64,000 bases of DNA from Streptococcus pluranimalium (GCF_002953735.1 NZ_CP025536.1:626001-690000), one strand, 5' to 3'. Counted from the stretch's first letter, positions 8,766 to 19,159 are shown. The notes: generated by a model from the sequence alone, not told the origin. Numbers and translations are program-made.

Positions 8766-10009
8766 TGTCAAATGAAATAGCAGTAAAAGTTGAACATGTT
8801 AGTAAATATTTTAAATTACCAACCGAGAGTACATATAGTCTTCGTACGGCAGTTGTTAACCGTTTTAAAGGTATTAAAGGCTATCGTGAGCAACACGTCT
8901 TAAAAGATATTAATTTTGAAGTTAATAAAGGTGACTTTTTTGGGATTGTTGGCCGAAATGGTTCAGGTAAATCGACACTTTTGAAAATTATCTCACAGAT
9001 TTACACTCCTGAAAAAGGTTCTGTCAGTATTGATGGTAAATTAGTATCGTTTATCGAATTAGGAGTAGGATTTAATCCTGAGTTAACTGGTCGAGAAAAT
9101 GTTTATATGAATGGAGCCATGCTTGGGTTTACAACTGAAGAAGTTGATAAAATGTATGATGATATCGTAGAATTTGCTGAGCTAAGAGATTTCATGAATC
9201 AAAAGCTAAAAAACTACTCAAGTGGTATGCAAGTTCGATTGGCATTCTCTGTTGCTATAAAAGCTCAAGGGGATATTCTAATTCTTGATGAAGTGTTGGC
9301 TGTTGGTGATGAGGCTTTTCAGCGTAAATGTAATGATTATTTTATGGAACGAAAAGCAAGTGGAAAGACAACAATTCTGGTTACCCATGATATGGGAGCA
9401 GTAAAAAAATATTGTAATAAAGCAGTCCTCATTGAAGATGGTTTGGTAAAAGCATATGGGGACCCAGACGATGTTGCCAACCAATATAGTTTTGATAATG
9501 CAGTATCAACAGCACCACAGGAAATTCTTGATGAGAATGATTCAATAGAAGATAATCAAGAATCTGAGATAGAAAATAATTCAAAACTTTTCGTAGATAA
9601 TTTACAGGTCAAGTTACTTTCACCAGAAAAATTAACTCAGAATGATATTGTTGAGTTTGATATTTCATACGATGTTTTGAAAGATATCGAAACCCACCCT
9701 GTATTTTCGATGACGGATATTGATCGAAATATCTGGATATATAATGATAATGCCTATGATACTCCGACTAAAACAAAAGGACACAAGCATTTAAAATATC
9801 AATGTAGTTTGTCTGCCATTAATGATATTAAACTAAAACTTCAAGTGACCATTTTAGGACCTTCTCGAGAAATGTTAGCATTTGCAAATTCAGAAAATAC
9901 TCCAATCTTTATGGTAACTCGTACAGATATCAGTGGAGATGATTTTTCAGCTATGGATTCAGCAGCAGGACTAGTTCGAAGAAATGGACATTGGGTAATT
10001 ACAGAGTAA
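8765..10009 (+). CDS. rgpD: Polysaccharide ABC exporter, ATPase subunit RgpD (GacE-like)
   Basis: Powers the rhamnan exporter with RgpC. Walker A GRNGSGKST (about residues 63-71), signature YSSGMQVRLAF (about 144-154), Walker B ILILDEVLAVGDE (about 169-181). After the nucleotide-binding domain (about 1-245) there is an acidic linker and a C-terminal domain of about 150 residues. This is like the Wzt/TagH carboxyl domains that can recognise the finished polysaccharide. That extension (414 residues in total) suggests that chain end or modification is read before export; this last point is inference. Confidence 0.92.
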   Translation: MSNEIAVKVEHVSKYFKLPTESTYSLRTAVVNRFKGIKGYREQHVLKDINFEVNKGDFFGIVGRNGSGKSTLLKIISQIYTPEKGSVSIDGKLVSFIELGVGFNPELTGRENVYMNGAMLGFTTEEVDKMYDDIVEFAELRDFMNQKLKNYSSGMQVRLAFSVAIKAQGDILILDEVLAVGDEAFQRKCNDYFMERKASGKTTILVTHDMGAVKKYCNKAVLIEDGLVKAYGDPDDVANQYSFDNAVSTAPQEILDENDSIEDNQESEIENNSKLFVDNLQVKLLSPEKLTQNDIVEFDISYDVLKDIETHPVFSMTDIDRNIWIYNDNAYDTPTKTKGHKHLKYQCSLSAINDIKLKLQVTILGPSREMLAFANSENTPIFMVTRTDISGDDFSAMDSAAGLVRRNGHWVITE

Positions 10010-10018
10010 GGAAGATAT

Positions 10019-11440
10019 ATGGGGAGTTCTCTAGTTTCAATTGTTTGTACAGTTTATAATAAAAGGAAATGGATTGAACAGACTATTGATAGTTTTTTAA
10101 GTCAAAAGACAAATTTTGAATTTGATATTGTTATTATTGATGATGCATCTACAGATGGATCACAGGATATATTAGCAGAATTTGAAAAGCAATATCCTGA
10201 AAAAATAACTGTCTTTTATAATGAAAAAAATCTCGGTATTGCAGAAACTTGGTTAAAAATTTGTGACACTATTCAAACTCCATATATTGCTAGATGTGAT
10301 GGTGATGATGTTTGGATAAACCCACAAAAATTACAACTTCAAGTTGAAGCATTGAGAAATAACCCAAAATCAAAATGGTCAAGTACAGATATCGATTTAA
10401 TTGATGAGAATGGTAACTTAATTGATAGTTCTATATTTGAATCTGGGAAAATGTCAAAAGTTCATGATTTTGAAACATTATTATCAACCAGAGGCTTTTT
10501 AGCACCATCTACATTTCTGGTTGAAACTAAGCTAATACAAGAAATTAATCATCAAATTGACCTGGAAACTGCCGATGATACCTTTGATATTCAGCTCAAT
10601 TTATTCCAGAAAACTGAGTTGACTTACATACCAGAATCGACTGTTTTATATCGTGTTAACCAAGGTTCTGATTCAAGACCAACTGATTTCAGTAAAGTGG
10701 AAGACCGTTTTAATAAGCTTTTAAGAACTCAGAAAAATTATCTAGATAGATATCCTGATTCTAACTATCGAGAAATGCTAGAAATTCTTTTGGATAGAAA
10801 TAACCAATATGAACTAGAACTTTCGAAGAAAGCAGCTGGTTTAGAACAACTTGGTTTTGAGAAAATTACCATTTATTTTGATAAAGATGGTGAAGGATTT
10901 AGTCAAAAAGCTATTGAGCAATATCCATTAGAAACACAATCGGATATTGGAATCATATTACCGGAAAACTGTAATCGTATTCGTATCGACATGTCTGAAC
11001 AACCTAGTTTTTATGATTCAATTATTTTAATTTCCAAAGCAACTAATACTCAGATTTTCCCTGTTTTTTCAAATGCAATTGTAATTGATGTTGCATACGT
11101 ATTTCCAGATTCAGATCCTCAAATGATTTTTGAACTTCCTCAAGATATCTATGGTAAGGACTTTATCCTAAAGTATAAAACAAGCGAAATTAATGATATT
11201 CAATCTTCAAATTACATTGCGAAGAAACTATCTAAAGATGTTCATGATTTAAAAATGATTTATCAAAAATCACTGAAAGCTCAAACTATATTAGAAAACC
11301 ATCAAAAGCAATTGCAGGATAAAATTGAAGAGCAAAGAAGAGAAATAGAATATATAACACAACTCTATAATGGAGTTATTAGTTCAAGACGATGGTCAAT
11401 TCCCACTAAAATTATCAATTTCCTTAGGAGAAAAAAATGA
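10019..11440 (+). CDS. rgpE: Glycosyltransferase RgpE-like (GacF position)
   Basis: GT2 enzyme of rhamnan or side-chain synthesis. The N-terminal GT-A fold shows VSIVCTVYNKRKWIEQT (residues 6-22), DDASTDGS (about 42-49) and RCDGDDVW (about 93-100). The middle (about 290-390) is a beta-rich domain with no catalytic motif that I recognise. The last 80 residues form a charged coiled coil ending in a basic RRKK. Its place between rgpD and rgpF fits rgpE, although sequence in this position varies among species and may set serotype. It overlaps rgpF by 4 nt. Confidence 0.75.
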   Translation: MGSSLVSIVCTVYNKRKWIEQTIDSFLSQKTNFEFDIVIIDDASTDGSQDILAEFEKQYPEKITVFYNEKNLGIAETWLKICDTIQTPYIARCDGDDVWINPQKLQLQVEALRNNPKSKWSSTDIDLIDENGNLIDSSIFESGKMSKVHDFETLLSTRGFLAPSTFLVETKLIQEINHQIDLETADDTFDIQLNLFQKTELTYIPESTVLYRVNQGSDSRPTDFSKVEDRFNKLLRTQKNYLDRYPDSNYREMLEILLDRNNQYELELSKKAAGLEQLGFEKITIYFDKDGEGFSQKAIEQYPLETQSDIGIILPENCNRIRIDMSEQPSFYDSIILISKATNTQIFPVFSNAIVIDVAYVFPDSDPQMIFELPQDIYGKDFILKYKTSEINDIQSSNYIAKKLSKDVHDLKMIYQKSLKAQTILENHQKQLQDKIEEQRREIEYITQLYNGVISSRRWSIPTKIINFLRRKK

Positions 11441-13197
11441 AGCGTTTGCTTTTATATGTACATTTTAACAAATTTGATTCCTTGAGTTCCCATGTTCGTT
11501 ATCAGCTAGAGCAGATGCGACCTTTGTTTTCTAATGTACTATTTATATCAAACAGTCAATTGAACAGCCAAACAATTGATGAGCTAAAACATAACAAACT
11601 GATAGATGATTTTATTCAACGTGAAAATTCAGGGTTTGATTTTGCAGCATGGCGTGACGGCATGTTGGAAATTGGATTTGATGAATTAACTAGTTATGAT
11701 TCTGTAACTGTGATGAATGATACTTGTTTTGGACCTCTATGGGATTTAAAAGATTACTATTTGAATTTTGAATCAGATCACTCCGTTGATTTTTGGGGAA
11801 TGACAAATAATCGCGAGACAAAGAAGTCTCGACACTCACAAGGTTTTCGCGAACACCTTCAAAGTTACTATATGGTCTTTCATAAACCGGTTTTGTTAAG
11901 CAGTGCATTCCAGGAATTTTGGAAAAATATAAAAAGTTATCAAGATGTTCAGGATGTTATTAATCATTATGAAACCCAAGTTACAACCAATCTTGTAGAT
12001 GCTGGATTCAATTATAAAGCTATCTTTGATACAACTGACGAAGAAGCAAGTCATCTCCTTCATGCAGATTTTTCATATTATCATCCTACAGCCATTCTTC
12101 AAAAACGTGTCCCATTTCTGAAAGTGAAAGCAGTAGATGCCAATCAGCATATTACTCCTTATTTGCTTAATGAAATCGAAAAAACAAGTCAGTATCCCGT
12201 TGATTTGATTGTTAGTCATATGTCTAAAATCAATTATCCAGATTTCAAGTATTTGTTAGGACGAAAATATCTTAAAGATATTAGTAGTGTTCCTATCACT
12301 AAAAAAGTAGCTGTTCATTTGCATGTATTTTATGTGGATTTACTTGAGGAGTTTTTGGATGCTTTTAGACATTTTGAGTTTGCATTTGATTTGTATATTA
12401 CAACTGATAGTGCAGAAAAAGTATCTAAAATTGAAGGGACACTAAATCAATCAAATCAGAAAGCAAAGATTTATATTACTGGAAATATCGGTCGTGATGT
12501 TTTACCAATGCTAAAATTGAAGACTGAATTGTCACTATATGATTATGTTGGACATTTCCATACTAAGAAGTCTAAAGAAGCAGATTTTTGGGCTGGAGAA
12601 TCTTGGCGAAAAGAATTGATAGATATGCTTGTTTTACCTGCCAATCAGATCTTATCGCATCTAGAAAAAGAAGATGATTTAGGTCTTGTGATAGCAGATA
12701 TTCCGACATTTTTCCGTTACAATCGAATTGTAAATGCCTATAATGAAAATCAGATTGCACCAGAAATGAATGAATTATGGGATAAAATGGGGTTACAAAA
12801 GTCTATTGATTTTAATGCATTTCATACGTTTGTTATGTCATATGGAACCTTTGTTTGGTTTAAGTATAATGCCTTAAAACCATTATTTGATTTAGATCTA
12901 AATGATGATGATGTCCCAGAAGAACCATTACCACAGAATTCAATTCTTCATGCAATCGAGCGACTATTAGTATATATTGCTTGGGATAGAAACTATGATT
13001 TTCGGATTTCTAAAACGACAACAGAACTAACACCTTTTATTGATAACAAGTTATTAAATGAGAGAGGTGATTTACTACCTCATACTTACGTTGACTTTAA
13101 TCATTTAGGTGGTATCAAAGGAGCAGTAAAATATATCTTTGTAGGGCCAGCAAGGGCAATTAAGTATATTTTGAAAAGATTGAAGGAGAAAATTTAA
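11437..13197 (+). CDS. rgpF: Rhamnan synthesis protein RgpF (GacG-like)
   Basis: Polymerising rhamnosyltransferase of the RgpF family (PF05045), 586 residues as in S. mutans and group A streptococci. The family's N-terminal block is seen in VHFNKFDSLSSHVRYQLEQM and ENSGFDFAAWRDGM (about residues 5-75). The C-terminal half carries HLHVFYVDLLEEF, NIGRDVLPMLKL and HTKKSKEADFWAGESWR (about 290-390). Start ATG lies within the end of rgpE. Required in related species for rhamnan completion. Confidence 0.92.
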   Translation: MKRLLLYVHFNKFDSLSSHVRYQLEQMRPLFSNVLFISNSQLNSQTIDELKHNKLIDDFIQRENSGFDFAAWRDGMLEIGFDELTSYDSVTVMNDTCFGPLWDLKDYYLNFESDHSVDFWGMTNNRETKKSRHSQGFREHLQSYYMVFHKPVLLSSAFQEFWKNIKSYQDVQDVINHYETQVTTNLVDAGFNYKAIFDTTDEEASHLLHADFSYYHPTAILQKRVPFLKVKAVDANQHITPYLLNEIEKTSQYPVDLIVSHMSKINYPDFKYLLGRKYLKDISSVPITKKVAVHLHVFYVDLLEEFLDAFRHFEFAFDLYITTDSAEKVSKIEGTLNQSNQKAKIYITGNIGRDVLPMLKLKTELSLYDYVGHFHTKKSKEADFWAGESWRKELIDMLVLPANQILSHLEKEDDLGLVIADIPTFFRYNRIVNAYNENQIAPEMNELWDKMGLQKSIDFNAFHTFVMSYGTFVWFKYNALKPLFDLDLNDDDVPEEPLPQNSILHAIERLLVYIAWDRNYDFRISKTTTELTPFIDNKLLNERGDLLPHTYVDFNHLGGIKGAVKYIFVGPARAIKYILKRLKEKI

Positions 13198-13204
13198 AAA
13201 AGAA

Positions 13205-15667
13205 ATGAACATATTTTCGAATCAAAAAATTCTAAAACACCTGCATACTTTGATCTTTTTTTTATCAATATGTGGTTTGAACTTAGTTTATCTGAATCAT
13301 TATTTTGTATCAGGTATACAACTTGGTGAAGGTTTTTATTCGTTTTCACATATATTAGCAATGTTATCTCCGATTGGGGTACTTGTATCAGCATGGTATT
13401 TATCGTTTGGTTTAAAAAAGCAAAGCTTTATAAGATTGGGTTTCGGAGTAGTTGTCTATTGGATATTAGCATATTTTATAAAATGGACGAGAAATCTGAA
13501 TAATCCTGATTTTAATCCATTGTCTCTAAATAACAATCATTTTTTTCAGACAAATGGTTTTTTAATTGCTGGAGTAATTATCATCTTAGCATTCTTGTTT
13601 AGAATACTTCAAAAAATATTTTTTAAAGAAAGTTCATTGGTAACTTTTTTTAATAAAAATAGTTTCAGTGATGGATATATTTTTATTTTACTCTTCATAA
13701 TAATGACTGATGCTGAGCTTTTACAAATTATTAAATCTACAGTAGAGGCATATCTAAATTTAAATGACATTAGGAATTATATTAAAATATTTATTGGAAA
13801 TGTCATAATTGTACAGGTTCTATTTCTTCTCGTTATTAGATTGTCCTATAAGGCCATACATGATTTCAAAAATAACAAAGCTACTTTTAGCTTAACAGTA
13901 GTCACTTCCTTATTATTAGCCGTTACCTTAAATTTTGGGTTTCAGTTTGGCATTAAAGGAGACTCGGATCTTTTAGGTAAATATATATTTCCAGGAGCAA
14001 CACTCTATCAAATTCTATTTTTATATTTTATATTTCAATTTCTATTTTTATGTACTAATAGATTTATTTTAACATCAATATTTTCCATTATGCTAATGAT
14101 AATTGCTGTATTTGCTAATGTCATTAAGTTTAAAATGCGAAGTGAACCAATTTTGGTCAGTGATTTATTTTGGTTGAAAGATATTACCTTATTATTAGGC
14201 TTTATTTCATTTAAATTCGTTGCAATTTTAATAGTTTTAGTTGTCATTACGCTTATTTTATTTATTTTTCTGAATAAAAGATTCTTTAATAATAAAATTA
14301 TTAATGGTGTAAGTTGGAGAATTATAGGATTACTATCAATAATTGCAATAATGAGTCTAAATTTTTGGGTTTTTTCAAAAGAAAAAGATAAAAAAATTTT
14401 AGGTAATATTCCAGTTATCTCCACATTAAATAATTGGTCTGATATGACATGGATGGGTTTTAAAGTAAATTCACAGTTTAAATCTTTAGCGTTTGTTTGG
14501 ACGAAACAGTTAACTAAAAATGTTATGGAAAAACCCAAAGACTATTCAAAAGAAACCATAAAAAAAATAGTAAGAAAATACGAAAAAAAAGCAATTGCTA
14601 TTAATAGAAATAGGAAAAATAGTATATCTGATCAGACGGTTATCTATATTTTAAGTGAAGGTTTTTCTGATCCATCAAGGATTAGTGATGTTACTATTAG
14701 TAAGCCAATTATTGAAAAAATACAGCAAATAAAAGATGAGACAACTAGTGGCTTGATGCATTCAGATGGATATGGTGGAGGAACTGCTAATATGGAGTTT
14801 CAGTCATTGACGGGGTTACCTTTTTATAATTACTCTAATAATGTTTCTACACTTTTTACAGAAGTAGTTCCTAAAATGAAGACTATTCCAGCTTTAAGTG
14901 ATCAGTTCATACAAAGTGAGCGATATGTATTGCATGGATCGGATGCAAAAAATTACAATAGGCTATCTGTTTATAAAAAAATGGCTTTTGACAATTTTAT
15001 TTTTTCAAATGGTTCAGATGAAACATTTAATAATCCAGAAAATCAAGGTGTTAATTTAAGTGACCAAGCTATTTATGATAATGTTATCGAACAATTAAAT
15101 CAAAACAATCAATTCTTTTCAGTGATTACAATGCAAAATCATGCCCCTTGGTCGATAGGTGGTCCTCAAGATATATTTGGTGAAGGTGAAAATTATTCAG
15201 AACAAGAGAATGCGGACTTAACGTCGTATGTGAGGTTAATGAATATTACAGATAATGCAACTAAGGATTTTCTCTCTAAATTATCCAATATAGATAAAAA
15301 AATTACTGTTGTTTTCTATGGAGATCATTTACCTGGCTTATATCCGCAAAAATCTTTTACAACTGATCCCGATAGTCAATATAGAACTGATTATTTTATC
15401 TGGTCAAATTATCAAAATAAAAAAATAAATCATCCTCTTGTTAATTCTAGTGATTTTTCGGCGGCATTACTAGAGCATACTGATAGTAAAGTATCTCCAT
15501 ATTACGCCCTTCTTACAGATATAATGAATGATGCAAGTGTAGATAAAAAAGACTTGACTAAATATCAAAAACAACTTCGAGAGGATCTCTCGATTATTCA
15601 GTACGATATAACCTTAGGCAAAAATTATATTTCACAATATCAAGATTTTTTTATAATAGGAGAATAG
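13205..15667 (+). CDS. gacH: GacH/SccH-type glycerol phosphate transferase (LTA-synthase family)
   Basis: Polytopic enzyme that, in related streptococci, moves sn-glycerol-1-phosphate from phosphatidylglycerol to the polysaccharide side chains outside the cell. About ten hydrophobic segments occupy residues 1-400. An extracellular alkaline-phosphatase-fold domain follows: YILSEGFSDPS with the metal-ligand Glu, GGGTANMEFQS with the catalytic Thr, ITMQNHAPW, and FYGDHLPGL near the end. 820 residues matches GacH. Visibly AT-rich relative to rgpA-B. The gene predicts a negatively charged, glycerol-phosphate-modified rhamnan. Family assignment is firm; the acceptor sugar is inferred. Confidence 0.88.
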   Translation: MNIFSNQKILKHLHTLIFFLSICGLNLVYLNHYFVSGIQLGEGFYSFSHILAMLSPIGVLVSAWYLSFGLKKQSFIRLGFGVVVYWILAYFIKWTRNLNNPDFNPLSLNNNHFFQTNGFLIAGVIIILAFLFRILQKIFFKESSLVTFFNKNSFSDGYIFILLFIIMTDAELLQIIKSTVEAYLNLNDIRNYIKIFIGNVIIVQVLFLLVIRLSYKAIHDFKNNKATFSLTVVTSLLLAVTLNFGFQFGIKGDSDLLGKYIFPGATLYQILFLYFIFQFLFLCTNRFILTSIFSIMLMIIAVFANVIKFKMRSEPILVSDLFWLKDITLLLGFISFKFVAILIVLVVITLILFIFLNKRFFNNKIINGVSWRIIGLLSIIAIMSLNFWVFSKEKDKKILGNIPVISTLNNWSDMTWMGFKVNSQFKSLAFVWTKQLTKNVMEKPKDYSKETIKKIVRKYEKKAIAINRNRKNSISDQTVIYILSEGFSDPSRISDVTISKPIIEKIQQIKDETTSGLMHSDGYGGGTANMEFQSLTGLPFYNYSNNVSTLFTEVVPKMKTIPALSDQFIQSERYVLHGSDAKNYNRLSVYKKMAFDNFIFSNGSDETFNNPENQGVNLSDQAIYDNVIEQLNQNNQFFSVITMQNHAPWSIGGPQDIFGEGENYSEQENADLTSYVRLMNITDNATKDFLSKLSNIDKKITVVFYGDHLPGLYPQKSFTTDPDSQYRTDYFIWSNYQNKKINHPLVNSSDFSAALLEHTDSKVSPYYALLTDIMNDASVDKKDLTKYQKQLREDLSIIQYDITLGKNYISQYQDFFIIGE

Positions 15668-15668
15668 A

Positions 15669-16610
15669 ATGAATGACAAAATTGCTGTTTTACTTCCAGC
15701 TTACAATGAAGAAGTAACGATTCAAAAGGTAATAAAGGATTTTCAAAATGAATTGCCAAATGCTGTTATTTACGTATATGATAATAATTCGAAGGATAAG
15801 ACGAATCAATTAGCTTTGGAAGCTGGAGCAATTGTCAGATTTGAACCTCGTCAGGGAAAAGGTAATGTAGTACGTTCTATGTTTCGAGAAATTGATGCTG
15901 ACTATTATATTATGGTGGATGCCGATGATACTTATCCAGCTAAAGAAGTTCATAAATTATTAGAGCCATTGAGAACAGGAATGGCAGATATGACCATTGG
16001 TGATCGCTTATCGAATGGCTCATATGCAGAAGAAAATAAAAGAGGATTCCATGGTTTTGGGAATAGCCTAGTAAAGAATTTGATTAATAAACTTTATAAA
16101 GGAAATTATGAAGATATCATGACTGGTTATAGAGGATTTAACCGTTTATTTGTTAAAACTTTTCCTGTGCTTTCGCCCGGATTTGAAATCGAGACTGAAT
16201 TATCAATTCACTCTTTGGATAAACGTTTTAAATTAGTGGAGGTCCCCATAACTTATCAAGACCGCCCTGAAGGAAGTGAATCAAAATTAAATACATTTTC
16301 AGACGGATTTAAAGTTTTAAGAATGATTTTTAATCTTTTTAAAGACTATAAACCATTACTTTTCTTTTCATTGTTCAGCTTACTATTTTTCATTTTGGGA
16401 CTTCTAGTTGGTGTTCCTGTTATTACTGAATTCGCTAAGACTGGTTTAATCGAAAAAATGCCATCTGCTATTTTAGCAACAGGATTTATGATATTATCTG
16501 CGCTTTCTTTTGTTTCTGGATTCATCCTAGATACCATTGTGAGACAAAATAAAATGCAATATGAATTGAAAATCTATGATTATTTTGAAAGAAATGGAAG
16601 AAATGATTGA
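15669..16610 (+). CDS. Polyprenyl-phosphate glycosyltransferase (GacI/SccN-like, DPM-synthase family)
   Basis: GT2 enzyme making an undecaprenyl-phosphate-linked sugar for side-chain addition. Visible: LLPAYNEEVTIQKV (residues 8-21), VDADDTYP (about 78-85), MTGYRGFNR (about 147-155) and the RPEGSESKL motif (about 200-208). Two membrane helices follow (about 222-245 and 260-283). It starts 1 nt after the gacH-like stop. GacI makes GlcNAc-P-Und and SccN makes Glc-P-Und; sequence by eye cannot tell which sugar is used here. It is a second enzyme of this type besides the one at 3924-4850. Confidence 0.85.
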   Translation: MNDKIAVLLPAYNEEVTIQKVIKDFQNELPNAVIYVYDNNSKDKTNQLALEAGAIVRFEPRQGKGNVVRSMFREIDADYYIMVDADDTYPAKEVHKLLEPLRTGMADMTIGDRLSNGSYAEENKRGFHGFGNSLVKNLINKLYKGNYEDIMTGYRGFNRLFVKTFPVLSPGFEIETELSIHSLDKRFKLVEVPITYQDRPEGSESKLNTFSDGFKVLRMIFNLFKDYKPLLFFSLFSLLFFILGLLVGVPVITEFAKTGLIEKMPSAILATGFMILSALSFVSGFILDTIVRQNKMQYELKIYDYFERNGRND

Positions 16611-18639
16611 GAAACTTCGTTTTTTTATTGGAACTTGCATGGATAGCCTAATTAAATTTAGATTTATTATCGCTATTTTACTATTTATATGTAGTGTTAG
16701 TTTCGAATTACATGGTAGTTCAATTTCAAATTGGAATAATTTTGGAGTGAGAGAAATCTCATCAGGTAAGGAATCGAAAACAATTAACCAATTTTCAAAT
16801 TCAGAAACTATAAATTTAAAAGAAGAATTTGAAAATTGGATTTCTATCCCTGAAAGATCTGATGGTACTATAATAGGAGTGCCTAGAATGATCAGAACCG
16901 ACGAATGGTTGGTTCAGACCCCGTTTTTTATATCACAAGCAAATACGGGCAATCATTTTAATAATAAATCATATGGTCTATCTGGACAAAATATGATTTT
17001 AGCATATAATGCACCAGTTTTTGATATATCAGTTATAGGAAAACCGTTTAATTGGGGCTTTTTATTTCTTGGACCATCTAGAGGCCTCTCTTGGTATTGG
17101 AGTTTGAAATTAATTGGTTTATTACTACTTTCGTTTGAGTTTAGTATGATTTTAACGAAAAAAAATAAATGGCTTTCTTTGATAGGTTCTTTTTGGATAA
17201 CATTTACGCCATCAATCCAGTGGTGGTTTATGCAGCATTTAGGTGATATTATCTTCTTTTCATTGGCTATAATGGTAGGAGTATTTCACTATTTTAGACA
17301 AAAGAGTGTGCTCAACAAACTTTTATTATCCTTTTTAATCGGTAGCTCAATTGTTGGTTTTATTCTCGTAATATATCCCGCTTTTCAGGTGCCATTTGCC
17401 TATGTCATATTAGCTTTTCTATCGATAGAATTAATTAGGGCAATAAAAGAAAAAAGATATAATAAGAAAGATTATTTTATTATTCCAGTGACATTATTTT
17501 GTTCGGTAGCGATTGTCATTTATACATTATTGAGAAGTAAAGAAGCTCTAGAATTGACATTATCGACAGTCTACCCTGGACAAAGAGTTTCAGTTGGTGG
17601 GGAGCTTTCGTGGTCTCGTATTTCTGATATGTTCATGACCATTTTACTACCCTTCAAGATTCCAACAACCATTAACCAAGTGGAAGCATCAAGCTCAGTT
17701 TCTCTATTCCCATATGTTTTAGTGTCGCTTCCCATTGTATTTATAAGAGATACTATTAAAAAAAATATTTTCCCCATTTTTTTAATTTGTTTTAGTCTAT
17801 TTTTGATATTTTACAGCTTTATTGGAATTCCAGAGCTATTTTCGAAATTAACTTTATTTAGTTTTGTAACTTCAAGTAGATCCTGGCAGACTCTTTCAAT
17901 TATTACTATCTTTTTATCACTATGGTTTATTTCTGTTATTTGGGAATCAAGTTCTCTTACAAGAAGTAGTAAGATACTGTTATTTATATTGGGAATTACC
18001 GTTACTGTTGCATTAGTAATATTTACATTTCAAAATCCAGATTACTTAGGTTTCCTAGGGAAAAAATATTTGCTGGCATTGGCTTTGATTTACTTTGTAA
18101 TATTTATTGCTATAATTTTCGCTTTTAAAAAGATGTTAATATTTTTATTGTTGTCGATTATTCTGATTAGTGGTATGACTGTTAATCCTTTGGTTAAAGG
18201 ACTTGATGTTATTACAAATAAGAAGTTATCCCGAGAAATAAAATCCCTAGCTAAGGAAGATAAGAATGCTTTATGGTTAACTGAGAATAATTTGTATAAC
18301 TATCCTCAAATGTTTGGTGCTAAGACGATTAATAGCGTTCGATTTTATCCGGATAAAAAATTAATGGATAAGCTCGATCCAAAAGATAAAATGGAAAATT
18401 CGTGGAATAGATATTCCCATATGCATATGCAACTAACAAATTCAGAAACCGATATGTCTGTCGGAGGAGCCCCCGATGTTTTAGAAATTAGTTTAAATTT
18501 AGCTGATTTCAAAAAATTGGGCGGGGAATTTGTTTTAACCAATAGAGAATTAACTGAACAAGTTAGTTCTAATTTTAAAGAAATTTATTTGGATAAAGAT
18601 GGAAATAGAATATATCAATTGATTACAAAAGATCAATAA
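16576..18639 (+). CDS. Large polytopic GT-C-like membrane glycosyltransferase (GacL/SccM position)
   Basis: 687 residues with about a dozen hydrophobic segments, then a soluble C-terminal domain of about 140 residues (from KGLDVITNKKLS onward). The first loop after the first helix is long and outward facing (about residues 45-170) and holds RTDEWLVQTPFF, the place where GT-C enzymes carry acidic catalytic residues. By position and topology it likely transfers the sugar from undecaprenyl phosphate to the exported rhamnan. Three in-frame ATGs (16576, 16594, 16603) compete. None has a strong ribosome binding site and all overlap the preceding gene. AT-rich. Confidence 0.7.
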   Translation: MIILKEMEEMIEKLRFFIGTCMDSLIKFRFIIAILLFICSVSFELHGSSISNWNNFGVREISSGKESKTINQFSNSETINLKEEFENWISIPERSDGTIIGVPRMIRTDEWLVQTPFFISQANTGNHFNNKSYGLSGQNMILAYNAPVFDISVIGKPFNWGFLFLGPSRGLSWYWSLKLIGLLLLSFEFSMILTKKNKWLSLIGSFWITFTPSIQWWFMQHLGDIIFFSLAIMVGVFHYFRQKSVLNKLLLSFLIGSSIVGFILVIYPAFQVPFAYVILAFLSIELIRAIKEKRYNKKDYFIIPVTLFCSVAIVIYTLLRSKEALELTLSTVYPGQRVSVGGELSWSRISDMFMTILLPFKIPTTINQVEASSSVSLFPYVLVSLPIVFIRDTIKKNIFPIFLICFSLFLIFYSFIGIPELFSKLTLFSFVTSSRSWQTLSIITIFLSLWFISVIWESSSLTRSSKILLFILGITVTVALVIFTFQNPDYLGFLGKKYLLALALIYFVIFIAIIFAFKKMLIFLLLSIILISGMTVNPLVKGLDVITNKKLSREIKSLAKEDKNALWLTENNLYNYPQMFGAKTINSVRFYPDKKLMDKLDPKDKMENSWNRYSHMHMQLTNSETDMSVGGAPDVLEISLNLADFKKLGGEFVLTNRELTEQVSSNFKEIYLDKDGNRIYQLITKDQ

Positions 18640-18667
18640 GATAAAGAGAGTTGATATTAAGTAAGTA

Positions 18668-19102
18668 ATGAAAAATCAAAAAAAAACAAAATTGATACAA
18701 AATGAAGTTGTTAAATATTTAATTTTTGGTATTTTAGCAACCATTGTCTATATTACATTTAGATTGCTAGGGTTTACTATTACAAATAACGTAACTTTTT
18801 CTGTAATCTTCGCAAACATAGTCGCAATTCTCTTTGCATTTTTTACAAATGATTTTTATGTCTTTCCGCAAAGAAGAAGCGGTTGGATAAAGAGGTTAAT
18901 AAAGTTTTTTATAGCTCGACTGTTTACTTTATTTATTGATTTTATTTTAGCTTATTTATTAGTGGAAAAATTTCCAGATATAATTGGTATGTTTGTTGAT
19001 CACAATTTGGCTTATGTTAATGGTATCGAAACAATGTTAGGTCAAATTGTTGTGATTGTTCTAAATTATGTAATAAGTAAATTTTTAATATTTAATAAAT
19101 AA
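18668..19102 (+). CDS. GtrA-like membrane protein (putative lipid-linked sugar flippase)
   Basis: 144 residues with four hydrophobic segments (about 15-35, 42-62, 78-100 and 113-140), the GtrA/PF04138 pattern. The C-terminal motif VLNYVISKFLIF matches the family's NYxxSKxxxF. GtrA proteins are thought to flip undecaprenyl-phosphate sugars outward for GT-C enzymes. Here one lies directly after a DPM-like synthase and a GT-C-like protein, completing a three-component side-chain module. Last gene of the polysaccharide operon; an IS-derived hairpin follows. Confidence 0.8.
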   Translation: MKNQKKTKLIQNEVVKYLIFGILATIVYITFRLLGFTITNNVTFSVIFANIVAILFAFFTNDFYVFPQRRSGWIKRLIKFFIARLFTLFIDFILAYLLVEKFPDIIGMFVDHNLAYVNGIETMLGQIVVIVLNYVISKFLIFNK

Positions 19103-19159
19103 CTTGTAGCCTATGAAGGCACTGCACTCATAAAATGAGACAAATGAGACATCAGAAAG

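Noticed and set aside
14035..14538. 167-codon open frame on the minus strand
   Set aside because: It lies wholly inside the GacH-like gene, has no ribosome binding site and its product is low-complexity. It is a by-product of AT-rich coding sequence.
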